A DNA stretch of 5,315 bases from Bacteroidales bacterium. Its GTDB lineage: Bacteria > Bacteroidota > Bacteroidia > Bacteroidales > Marinilabiliaceae. The position numbers and the translations under genes were made by a program. Shown here piece by piece: positions 1 to 5,307 of the stretch (positions within the stretch are counted from its first letter, which is position 1; every line of letters starts with the position of its first letter). Where the stretch lies: the NCBI GenBank assembly GCA_004552385.1, contig SFOL01000132.1:1-5315 (forward strand), given 5' to 3'. A model generated the notes under the pieces. That model saw nothing but the letters and a program-made list of their open reading frames with translations. It was not told the origin of the DNA and ran no database searches.

Positions 1-204
1 GACATAAGTGATGTCGTGTGAAGCCATCGCATCGAACTTGATGCGCATCTTCTTGCCTTTGCTTCCGTCCACATCGTGGGCACGGAGAATTCTGTAGGCA
101 ATAGTATTTTCACGAGCCTCGTCGGCAGATGGCATTCCCGCGGCATCACTTACGAGAGTCTTGCCGCCCTTCAGATAAACACCATTAGGAATCAATTCAA
201 CCAT
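1..204 (-). CDS. Hydratase of the aconitase family, N-terminal part (runs off the window)
   Basis: The reading frame starts at the ATG at 204-202 and stays open to the window edge, giving 68 residues that begin MVELIPNGVYLKGGKTLVSD and end SHDITYV. From memory this matches the start of the proteins annotated 'hydratase' in the aconitase superfamily, which open with a similar 'GVYL.NG' strand and continue 'SHDITFVGIIQTARASGL'. The catalytic and iron-sulfur residues would lie outside the window, so the reaction cannot be assigned; a citrate-type or related hydroxy-acid dehydration is only an inference from family and context. The start lies 17 bp after the citG stop with no Shine-Dalgarno and an AT-rich gap, so it is probably the next gene of the operon. 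No terminator is visible between the two. The frame is truncated by the window and not by mutation. Family assignment is moderately sure, function unsure. Confidence 0.72.
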   Translation of the reverse strand, partial: MVELIPNGVYLKGGKTLVSDAAGMPSADEARENTIAYRILRAHDVDGSKGKKMRIKFDAMASHDITYV

Positions 205-319
205 AGTAAATTAGTTTTGTGTTAATGAATATTGTTAATTATGCTTTCTATAAAAATCGTCAGGGACAGCATGTCGGCGCTTCCGCCGGGCGAGATGTTC
301 TCCCTGATGAAATCCTTGT

Positions 320-1723
320 TCAAAGACGACAATCCGCTCTCGCTGAAGTCCTCAAGAAGCCTTGCGGCCTCGGCTTCGGCGTGGGCGAGACCCTCCGCTC
401 CCCTCCTGTGGAGGATGTTGGTGTCGCTGTGAATAGTTCCGGATAGGCCGCGCGGGCGTTCTCCAGAGCGCCGACAGCCTTGAAACTTCTCTTTGCCTCG
501 GCACCGTGCGTACCTCGGGCGGAAGGGATCTCCGACGCGGCGCGGGACACGAGTTCTTTGAATGAATATGCTTCCACAGATCCCGTTGTAGATGCGAGGT
601 AAGAGGCCGCGGCGACGGAAAGGCCGATGCAGAAGAGGGCTCCTTTGTGGGTATTCACTCCGCCGGTGGCCTTCAGCATCGCTTTTTCGGCCTCGATGCC
701 GATCTCCTTTATCTTTGCCGGGTCAATGTCCTTGGCGGAATCCAAGGCCAGTCTTGTCAGGTAAGGTCTTAACGCTGAGATGCTTTTGGACATCAGCGCA
801 TAGTCCATGTCTTTGTGGGCACCGTTGTCCTGCCTGTCCACGAGTCCCGGTTTGGGGGTCGTGTCGAGTTCCAACCTCAACGCACGCTCGGCAAGGTCGG
901 CGACCAAGTAAGGGATGGAGGATTCTGGAATATATTCCATCGCCTCTTTGAAGCCGCCTTCGTCCAGCGCCAGTCTCAACGCCGTGGCGCTGAGCGGTTT
1001 GCCTTTTTGCTCAAGTCTTGGGATCTCAACAAAATCTATTGGTCGCCAAGCCTGTCGAACCACAGCGACCGATGTTCCCGGCAATATCTCCGCCATCAGT
1101 TCGTTGTAGCGGCGGGTCAGCGCATCCTCCGGCTCGCTGCCGGCAAAACGCACCGTAACTCCAAGAGGCTGAGCGATGTGGTTCACGAACAAATCCAGAT
1201 CAAGCGCGATCTGCGTGTCCGTGGCATCATCCAACTTCTTCAGGAAATATGTCGGGAATGTCGCCGCCGAGATGGCGTAGTCACTCCCCTCGCAGACAAC
1301 CACATTGTCAAGCCCGGTGCAACCGGCCTCGATCATAGCCTTTCTTTCGACGTAAGGGAAACGCGACCTGTCCTCCCTGACGACGATCACATAGAGATTG
1401 TCAACCAGCGATGCGGCCTGCTCAACCAGATAGCGATGTCCTTTAGTGAACGGATTGGCGTTCATCACGATCGCCCCGTTCCGGCCCGGACGGGCAAGCG
1501 AAGCCAAGTACTTCTTGTACTCCGGAAGCCCTCCCCTGCCGTTCTCCATCAGAATGGCCTTCGGCGCTGACGCAAGCAACCCGAACCCAAGGCTTTTGAA
1601 TATTCCTTCGTTCTCCGGCTTAGTGAAAGCTTTGACCGATTCCCTGCCCTCCTCACGGGCGATGGCGATGAGGCGAGACACGAGAATATTCATAAGTCCC
1701 TCGCTGCGAGCGGATTCCGACAC
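320..1723 (-). CDS. citC: Longest open frame of the broken citC-citG gene (middle part only)
   Basis: This 467-residue frame from a GTG at 1723 is what an automatic caller would report. Residues 1-60 are the second half of the N-terminal acetyltransferase-like domain of CitC, so the GTG is inside the domain and unlikely to be the natural start. Residues 80-275 are the CitC nucleotidyltransferase domain, with the (H/T)xGH motif as TKGH at 93-96 and SRFPY at 120-124. CitG begins almost at once: the last CitC helix (about 272-286) runs into TPKPGLVDR at 289-297, followed by GAHKDMD at 301-307 and GVNTHKG at 355-361. True CitG sequence ends at F431; the last 36 residues (from TATPTSSTGG) are out-of-frame and meaningless. 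If translated by re-initiation, the product would lack the CitC N-terminus and the CitG C-terminus. Residues 222-228 (VRQAWRP) look like an insertion encoded by a 21-bp palindromic element. Confidence 0.6.
   Translation of the reverse strand: MSESARSEGLMNILVSRLIAIAREEGRESVKAFTKPENEGIFKSLGFGLLASAPKAILMENGRGGLPEYKKYLASLARPGRNGAIVMNANPFTKGHRYLVEQAASLVDNLYVIVVREDRSRFPYVERKAMIEAGCTGLDNVVVCEGSDYAISAATFPTYFLKKLDDATDTQIALDLDLFVNHIAQPLGVTVRFAGSEPEDALTRRYNELMAEILPGTSVAVVRQAWRPIDFVEIPRLEQKGKPLSATALRLALDEGGFKEAMEYIPESSIPYLVADLAERALRLELDTTPKPGLVDRQDNGAHKDMDYALMSKSISALRPYLTRLALDSAKDIDPAKIKEIGIEAEKAMLKATGGVNTHKGALFCIGLSVAAASYLASTTGSVEAYSFKELVSRAASEIPSARGTHGAEAKRSFKAVGALENARAAYPELFTATPTSSTGGERRVSPTPKPRPQGFLRTSARADCRL
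1041..1061. repeat. 21-bp imperfect inverted-repeat element inserted in frame in citC
   Basis: The plus strand reads GGTCGCCAAG followed by CCTGTCGAACC; the ends GGTCG and CGAACC are imperfect inverted repeats. It resembles (18 of 21 bases, compared from memory) a short dispersed element of the form GGTTGCTGAG-CCTGTCGAACC found scattered in many bacterial genomes. It encodes residues VRQAWRP of the CitC part, at a place where E. coli CitC is about five residues shorter between YN and VEI. Only one copy is in the window, so its repeat nature rests on memory. Confidence 0.4.
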
Positions 1724-1848
1724 CGCGACGCACTTGATGACGTTGCCGTCCAGACCGCCGCCGGCAAGGATTTCGTCTCCGTCCGAAAGCCTCGACCCGT
1801 CTCCGGACAGAGTTCAACGACAGCGGAGCCTCGCTTATGTAGTGACGG

Positions 1849-2352
1849 TTATCGCACATAGGACTCAATCATTTCGTCAATCTTAGCAGTCAACTCGCCC
1901 ATTGTATGAGTACGGTTTCGCATACAATAGCGAGCCTCGTTGTCACAGACAAGACATTTTCTCGGACTCAGGCCCACCGACTCCCTTGACATAGGAACTC
2001 CGTCAGCGTCAATCACATCCAAATCAAAAAGGCGGCCGAGCGGATGAGTGTCCTCGATCCGGCAGGTCTCCTTTTTGGCTTCCTCGTTGGAAAGCTGGGT
2101 GACGAGATAGGCCTCGTAGCCGGTCGGCAAGTCTCGCAGTCTGAATTTGAGCATCGAGTCTCCGAAAGCCGAGACCAGAGCCGTGACAGCAGCCTGGGCG
2201 ACCACAAGCGATTGCAGATTACGCTTGACCTTACCCGGCATTATGACCGTGAGGCAGACCAAGGTCTTTCCAGGGTAACCTTTCAAAAGTTCCTTCTGGA
2301 AAGAAGCCCGTTCCTCACGACTTGCCAGCAATTGGTCAAGCGTAATCTCCAT
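1849..2352 (-). CDS. citX: Apo-citrate lyase phosphoribosyl-dephospho-CoA transferase CitX
   Basis: CitX transfers the 2'-(5''-triphosphoribosyl)-3'-dephospho-CoA precursor made by CitG onto the acceptor serine of apo-CitD, releasing pyrophosphate; it acts in the cytoplasm. The 167-residue product is close to the family size (E. coli about 183) and looks complete. The family signature DTHPLGRLFDLDV lies at 101-113. Near the C-terminus are SPRKCLVCDNEARYCMR (129-145) with cysteines 133, 136 and 143, and RTH at 147-149, aligning with the '[21 protein letters not shown]' block of E. coli CitX. The ATG at 2352 follows citF by 12 bp with seven T residues directly before the start and no Shine-Dalgarno. 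Its end overlaps the citC start by 11 bp, implying translational coupling. The gene is a stand-alone CitX, unlike the CitX-CitG fusions known in Haemophilus. Identification is firm. Confidence 0.95.
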   Translation of the reverse strand: MEITLDQLLASREERASFQKELLKGYPGKTLVCLTVIMPGKVKRNLQSLVVAQAAVTALVSAFGDSMLKFRLRDLPTGYEAYLVTQLSNEEAKKETCRIEDTHPLGRLFDLDVIDADGVPMSRESVGLSPRKCLVCDNEARYCMRNRTHTMGELTAKIDEMIESYVR

Positions 2353-2364
2353 AAAAAAACAGTC

Positions 2365-3900
2365 TTAGTCCTCGATGTTCATTATGACATCCATCACGGA
2401 GCCGTCACGGTTCATCACGACTCCCACGACCTTCTCTCCGAACGGAAGCGGATCAGGGACTCCGATGGACTTCAGAGCCAGTTCCTTGAGGTCATGGATG
2501 TCCACGATCTTCAGTCCGGCCTCCCTCAGACGCTCGGCGATCTCAGGACGGCGCGGGTTTACCGCGATGCCATATTCAGTGACTACAACATCGACTGTCG
2601 AGCCAGGGGTGATGAGAGTCGTGACCTCGTCCACAACGCAAGGGATGCGTCCACGCATAAGTGGGCAGACGATGATCGAGAGGGCTGAATCGGCGGCTGT
2701 GTCAGGGTGTCCTCCGACGGCTCCTCTGATGACTCCGTCACTGCCGACAAGCACGTTGACATTGAAGTTCACATCCACCTCAAGGGCAGAGAGAATCACG
2801 ATGTCGAGATAGTGCACGGCTGATCCCGGCTCATCCGCGCTGGCATATTCATTGGCGGAGACTCCCTTGTGGAAAGGATCGTTCTTGATTGATTCGGCTG
2901 CCACCCTGTCGAATGACTGCACGTCGATCAGGCGCTCGATGAGGCCTTCCTCGTGCATCTTGACCATGTGGGCGGTGATGCCGCCAAGCGCGAAGCTGGA
3001 GTGGATGCCGCGCTTGATCATTTCCTCACGAATATATTTGACAGCGGCCAGCGAGGCTCCGCCGGATCCGGTCTGAATCGAGAAGCCTTCCTTGAAATAG
3101 CCGCTGTTGACGATCACCTTCGCGGCGTTCATCGCAAGCAGGATGTCGCGAGGGTTCTTGGTGTCACGAATGGCTCCGGAAGAAATCTTGGAAGAGTCTC
3201 CGACTGAGTCCACGAGGACAACGTAATCGACATCGTGCTCGGAAATCGAGTTCGGTGTGTTCGGATAGTCAACGAGATCGTCGGTGATTATCACGACCTT
3301 GTCAGCGTACTGCGCGTCCGGCTTGGCGTAGCCGAGGGAGCCACAGATTGACTTGGCGTGCTCGGAACGGGAGTAACCGCTGGCGTTTCCGGCAGGGTCG
3401 CTGGAAGACGCGCCCAGGAACGCGACATCAATGTGAAGGTCACCGTTGGCGATGGCGCTTCCACGTCCTCCGTGGCTGCGGAACACCACAGGCTCCTTCA
3501 TCAGACCGTGTGAGATCTCCTTGGCAAGCTCGCCACGTAGCCCGGAGGTGGAGATCTTTGTGATCACCCCGTTCTTGATGTGGTCGATCAGCGGAGCGTG
3601 AACGTCTGAGAGGCTGGATGCGGCGAGGTGGAGATTCTTGAATCCCATCTCAGCCAGTTTGCCAACGACCATGTTCACAACCTTGTCACCGCCTCTGAAA
3701 TGGTGGTGGAAGGAGATTGTCATTCCGTCTTTCAGGCCGCTGAGCCTGATGGCATCCTCAAGTGTAACCACCTTGGACTGAACCTTCTGAAGATCCTTGC
3801 GGAATGTGGTGTTTTTCGGAGTCTCTCCCGAGTACACCTTCTTGCCCATTGCGGCGGCAACCTTATCGACAAGCGCCGCCCTTTCCCTTATATTACTCAT
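2365..3900 (-). CDS. citF: Citrate lyase alpha subunit CitF (citrate:acetyl-ACP transferase)
   Basis: CitF exchanges the acetyl group on the CitD prosthetic thiol for citrate, giving citryl-ACP and free acetate, the first half of the citrate lyase cycle (EC 2.8.3.10). The 511-residue length matches E. coli CitF (about 510). Recognisable conserved blocks are TISFHHHFRGGD (61-72), FRSHGGRGSAIANGDL (140-155), FLGASSSDPAGNASG (161-175), QTGSGGASLAA (276-286), GGHPDTAAD (396-404) and VTEYGIAVNPRRPE (440-453), all in the expected order for the CoA-transferase-like fold. No frame break is present. The ATG at 3900 sits inside the last codons of citE (8-bp overlap) and is preceded six bases away by AAAGGAGG, so the start is well supported. 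citX follows after 12 bp. Identification is firm. Confidence 0.97.
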   Translation of the reverse strand: MSNIRERAALVDKVAAAMGKKVYSGETPKNTTFRKDLQKVQSKVVTLEDAIRLSGLKDGMTISFHHHFRGGDKVVNMVVGKLAEMGFKNLHLAASSLSDVHAPLIDHIKNGVITKISTSGLRGELAKEISHGLMKEPVVFRSHGGRGSAIANGDLHIDVAFLGASSSDPAGNASGYSRSEHAKSICGSLGYAKPDAQYADKVVIITDDLVDYPNTPNSISEHDVDYVVLVDSVGDSSKISSGAIRDTKNPRDILLAMNAAKVIVNSGYFKEGFSIQTGSGGASLAAVKYIREEMIKRGIHSSFALGGITAHMVKMHEEGLIERLIDVQSFDRVAAESIKNDPFHKGVSANEYASADEPGSAVHYLDIVILSALEVDVNFNVNVLVGSDGVIRGAVGGHPDTAADSALSIIVCPLMRGRIPCVVDEVTTLITPGSTVDVVVTEYGIAVNPRRPEIAERLREAGLKIVDIHDLKELALKSIGVPDPLPFGEKVVGVVMNRDGSVMDVIMNIED

Positions 3901-4786
3901 AAACTTCCTCCTTTGTTAATATGCCTGAAGCGATGGCGAGATCGATGGTGCGCTGAGCCCTGATGACGACAGGACGGTCAACCATCTTGCCGTTGACGGC
4001 GATGACACCCGAGCCGCGTTTCTCAGCCTCCTTGATGGCGGCGAGAATCTTCTTAGCCTTCTCGATGGCCTTCTCGGTAGGTGCGAACACCTCGTTCACA
4101 ATCTGGATCTGACGAGGGTTGATGATGGACTTGCCGTCGAATCCGAGGGTCTTGATGAGTTCGACCTCCTTGCGGAAAGTCTCCATGTCATCGAGGTTTG
4201 AATATACCGTGTCGAGAGCGTCGATCCCTGCGGCCCTGGCGGCCACCACGATGGTCTCGCGGGCATAGAGCAGCTCGGCTCCGCCCGGGGTACGCTGGGT
4301 CTTGAGGTTGGCGCAATAGTCCTCGGCTCCGAGGGCGATGCCCATCATCCTCTTCGAGGCCTTGGCGATGGCGAAGGCGTTGCAGATGCCCTCGGCGCTT
4401 TCGATGGCGGCCATCATGCGGGTTCTGCCAAGGCATCCCAGTTCTTTCTCGACCTTCTCAATCTCCGCCTCCAGCTCGCGGACCTCGTCGGCGGTCTCGG
4501 TCTTCGGCATGCGGATCACCTGCACGCCGGCCTTCACGACAGCCTCAACGTCCTTGCGTCCGTAAGGTGTGCTGAGAGGATTGATACGGACAACCATTTC
4601 GGTGTCGCCGTAGTCTATTGATTTAAGAGCGTTGTAAACGAGCAGACGCGCGGCGTCTTTCTCGGCCATTGTCACGGAGTCCTCCAGGTCGAGCATGATC
4701 GAGTCCGGCCCGTAGATGAAGGCATCCTGCATCATTCCGGGATTGTTGCCCGGAACGAACATCATTGTTCTTCTTAATCTTTCCAT
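3893..4786 (-). CDS. citE: Citrate lyase beta subunit CitE (citryl-ACP lyase)
   Basis: CitE cleaves citryl-ACP into oxaloacetate and acetyl-ACP (EC 4.1.3.34), the second half-reaction. The 297 residues match the family length (E. coli 302) and the HpcH/HpaI aldolase / CitE TIM-barrel family. Visible are the N-terminal MMFVPGNNPGMM (8-19), SIMLDLEDSV (29-38), the substrate-binding arginine R67 in VRINPL, the metal ligand E129 in AAIESAEG, the second acidic pair E155-D156 in GAEDY, and FDGKSIINPRQI (216-227). Operon position between citD and citF separates it from the malyl-CoA and methylmalyl-CoA lyase members of the family. The ATG at 4786 begins an A-rich stretch of codons and has no Shine-Dalgarno; a 72-bp spacer with a strong hairpin precedes it. 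Its stop overlaps the citF start by 8 bp. No defects seen. Confidence 0.97.
   Translation of the reverse strand: MERLRRTMMFVPGNNPGMMQDAFIYGPDSIMLDLEDSVTMAEKDAARLLVYNALKSIDYGDTEMVVRINPLSTPYGRKDVEAVVKAGVQVIRMPKTETADEVRELEAEIEKVEKELGCLGRTRMMAAIESAEGICNAFAIAKASKRMMGIALGAEDYCANLKTQRTPGGAELLYARETIVVAARAAGIDALDTVYSNLDDMETFRKEVELIKTLGFDGKSIINPRQIQIVNEVFAPTEKAIEKAKKILAAIKEAEKRGSGVIAVNGKMVDRPVVIRAQRTIDLAIASGILTKEEVYE
3907..3914 (-). promoter_or_regulatory. Strong Shine-Dalgarno for citF inside the end of citE
   Basis: The minus strand reads AAAGGAGG with six bases before the citF ATG at 3900. The same bases encode the TKEE near the end of CitE. It is the only strong ribosome binding site among the starts in this window and fixes the citF start; together with the 8-bp gene overlap it supports coupled, roughly equal synthesis of CitE and CitF. 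Confidence 0.75.
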
Positions 4787-4803
4787 AATCGTAACTGATT
4801 ATC

Positions 4804-4848
4804 GGAATAACCCGCGCACCTTCGGTCCCTGGCGCCGCGACTTATTCC
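4804..4848 (-). promoter_or_regulatory. Intercistronic hairpin between citD and citE
   Basis: In the transcript this 45-nt stretch folds end to end. The outer arms GGAATAA and TTATTCC pair perfectly. After one G-G mismatch and a U-G wobble, CGCG pairs with CGCG. Beyond a one-base bulge, GCC-type pairs continue to a loop of about 10 nt (AGGGACCGAA). No run of T follows on the minus strand, so it is unlikely to be an intrinsic terminator. It fills most of the only sizeable gap between the structural genes, so a role as an RNA processing or 3' end-stabilising element for the citD message is inferred. Confidence 0.6.
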
Positions 4849-4858
4849 TCAACCTAAA

Positions 4859-5137
4859 CTAAGCCCAAACATCTTTTCCTGTGGCGCGCACGGCGGCGGC
4901 GGTCACCCTGGCACGGATGGTGCAATCCCTGGCTCCCTTGTCAACCGCCTTGATGTCAGCGTCCTCCAGTCCGAATTCGGTAAGAGTTTCCTCAATGACC
5001 TGACGGATCTGTCTGCCAAACTGAGCGGCTACAGAACTGTCGAGGTCGATGTGCAGACCTTTCGTCTCGGCCGGGGCGATCTGGATCATGATGTCACCTG
5101 ACTCCAGCGTTCCGGCTACAGCGTTCTTTACTTCCAT
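4859..5137 (-). CDS. citD: Citrate lyase gamma subunit CitD (acyl carrier protein)
   Basis: CitD carries the CoA-like prosthetic group whose thiol holds the acetyl or citryl moiety shuttled between CitF and CitE. The 92-residue product is near the usual size (E. coli 98). The signature around the attachment serine is present: AVAGTLESGDIMIQIAP at 6-22, with Ser13 the expected site of the phosphodiester link. Other family blocks are DSSVAAQFGRQIR (33-45) and VDKGARDCTIRARV (65-78), matching 'VDDKGALDCILRARLEA' of E. coli CitD. The ATG at 5137 has no Shine-Dalgarno, and the stop is TAG at 4859-4861. It is the first gene of the operon within the window, preceded by a 178-bp non-coding leader. 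In E. coli citC comes before citD; here citC has moved to the end and is fused to citG. Identification is firm. Confidence 0.96.
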   Translation of the reverse strand: MEVKNAVAGTLESGDIMIQIAPAETKGLHIDLDSSVAAQFGRQIRQVIEETLTEFGLEDADIKAVDKGARDCTIRARVTAAAVRATGKDVWA

Positions 5138-5169
5138 AGCGAAATGTACGATAAAAAAGTCATTAGTGT

Positions 5170-5185
5170 CCCTGAACCCTCAGGG
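5170..5185 (-). promoter_or_regulatory. Small hairpin in the citD leader
   Basis: In the transcript CCCTGA and TCAGGG form a perfect six-pair stem with a four-base loop (GGGT), ending about 33 nt upstream of the citD ATG. A run of six T lies on its downstream side, but about 11 nt beyond the stem, too far for a standard terminator. It may be a leader structure affecting citD translation; this is inference. Confidence 0.35.
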
Positions 5186-5252
5186 GCGTGTTAATAATTA
5201 TGTGTCAATCTCAAACAAAATCAACCCTCGGCGACTACAATCTTTCACATTA

Positions 5253-5268
5253 TTCGGAATATTCCGAA
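5253..5268. promoter_or_regulatory. Perfect 16-bp palindrome upstream of citD (candidate operator)
   Basis: The sequence TTCGGAATATTCCGAA is identical on both strands, about 115 bp upstream of the citD start and in the AT-rich part of the leader. A perfect even palindrome of this length in a non-coding leader suggests a dimeric transcription factor site. It does not match the CRP (TGTGA-N6-TCACA) or FNR (TTGAT-N4-ATCAA) consensus. It would lie downstream of the candidate promoter at the right edge, so a roadblock repressor or an RNA hairpin are both possible. Confidence 0.5.
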
Positions 5269-5307
5269 AAATATATAACCACCGCGACGGGTCGCATCTT
5301 GTTCCGC

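Larger units (their letters stand above)
222..1859 (-). pseudogene. citC: citC-citG fusion (citrate lyase ligase / triphosphoribosyl-dephospho-CoA synthase), broken by two frame-shifting gaps
   Basis: The ancestral gene starts at the ATG at 1859-1857, overlapping the citX stop by 11 bp, and ends at the TAA at 222-224. The first 25 codons read MCDNRHYISEAPLSLNSVRR then RVEAF, the normal start of citrate lyase ligase. The frame then changes near 1784: DGDEILAGGGLDGNVIKCVA continues CitC, but about 17-20 residues expected between are absent. The long middle frame carries the CitC nucleotidyltransferase signature (MNANPFTKGH) and the CitG motifs TPKPGLVDR, GAHKDMD and GVNTHKG. After AAYPELF (to 431) the frame changes again: SDTNILHRRGAEGLA and ISPGGSADMLSLTIFIESII, the CitG C-terminus, lie in the first frame, and about 30 residues found in E. 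coli CitG are missing. CitC acetylates the CitD prosthetic group using ATP and acetate; CitG makes its precursor from ATP and dephospho-CoA. Domain identity is confident. Whether the gene is truly dead or misassembled cannot be told from the sequence. Confidence 0.85.

Noticed and set aside
815..1570. 251-residue plus-strand open frame
   Set aside because: It is antisense to the conserved CitC-CitG coding sequence, has no recognisable family features, and arises from high GC at third codon positions.
1653..1868. Separate 71-residue minus-strand gene next to citX
   Set aside because: Its first 25 codons from 1859 are the true CitC N-terminus; the rest is CitC DNA read out of frame after the break near 1784, so it is part of the broken citC and not a separate gene.
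2044..2688. 214-residue plus-strand open frame across the citX-citF junction
   Set aside because: It lies opposite two intact, strongly conserved genes and shows no motif of its own.
4804..4848. Intrinsic terminator after citD
   Set aside because: The stem is strong, but no T tract follows it on the transcribed strand and citE continues the operon.
5142..5149. TACATTTC as a -7 promoter box for citD
   Set aside because: It misses the last base of TAnnTTTG and lies only four bases before the citD start codon, leaving no room for a usual leader.
5200..5230. FNR- or CRP-type site in the leader
   Set aside because: TTGAT- and TGTGTCA-like pieces are present, but no second half-site lies at the required spacing.
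5284..5295. GCGAC-GG-GTCGC inverted repeat near the right edge
   Set aside because: Five-base arms in GC-rich DNA with a two-base loop are likely chance, and nothing else supports function.
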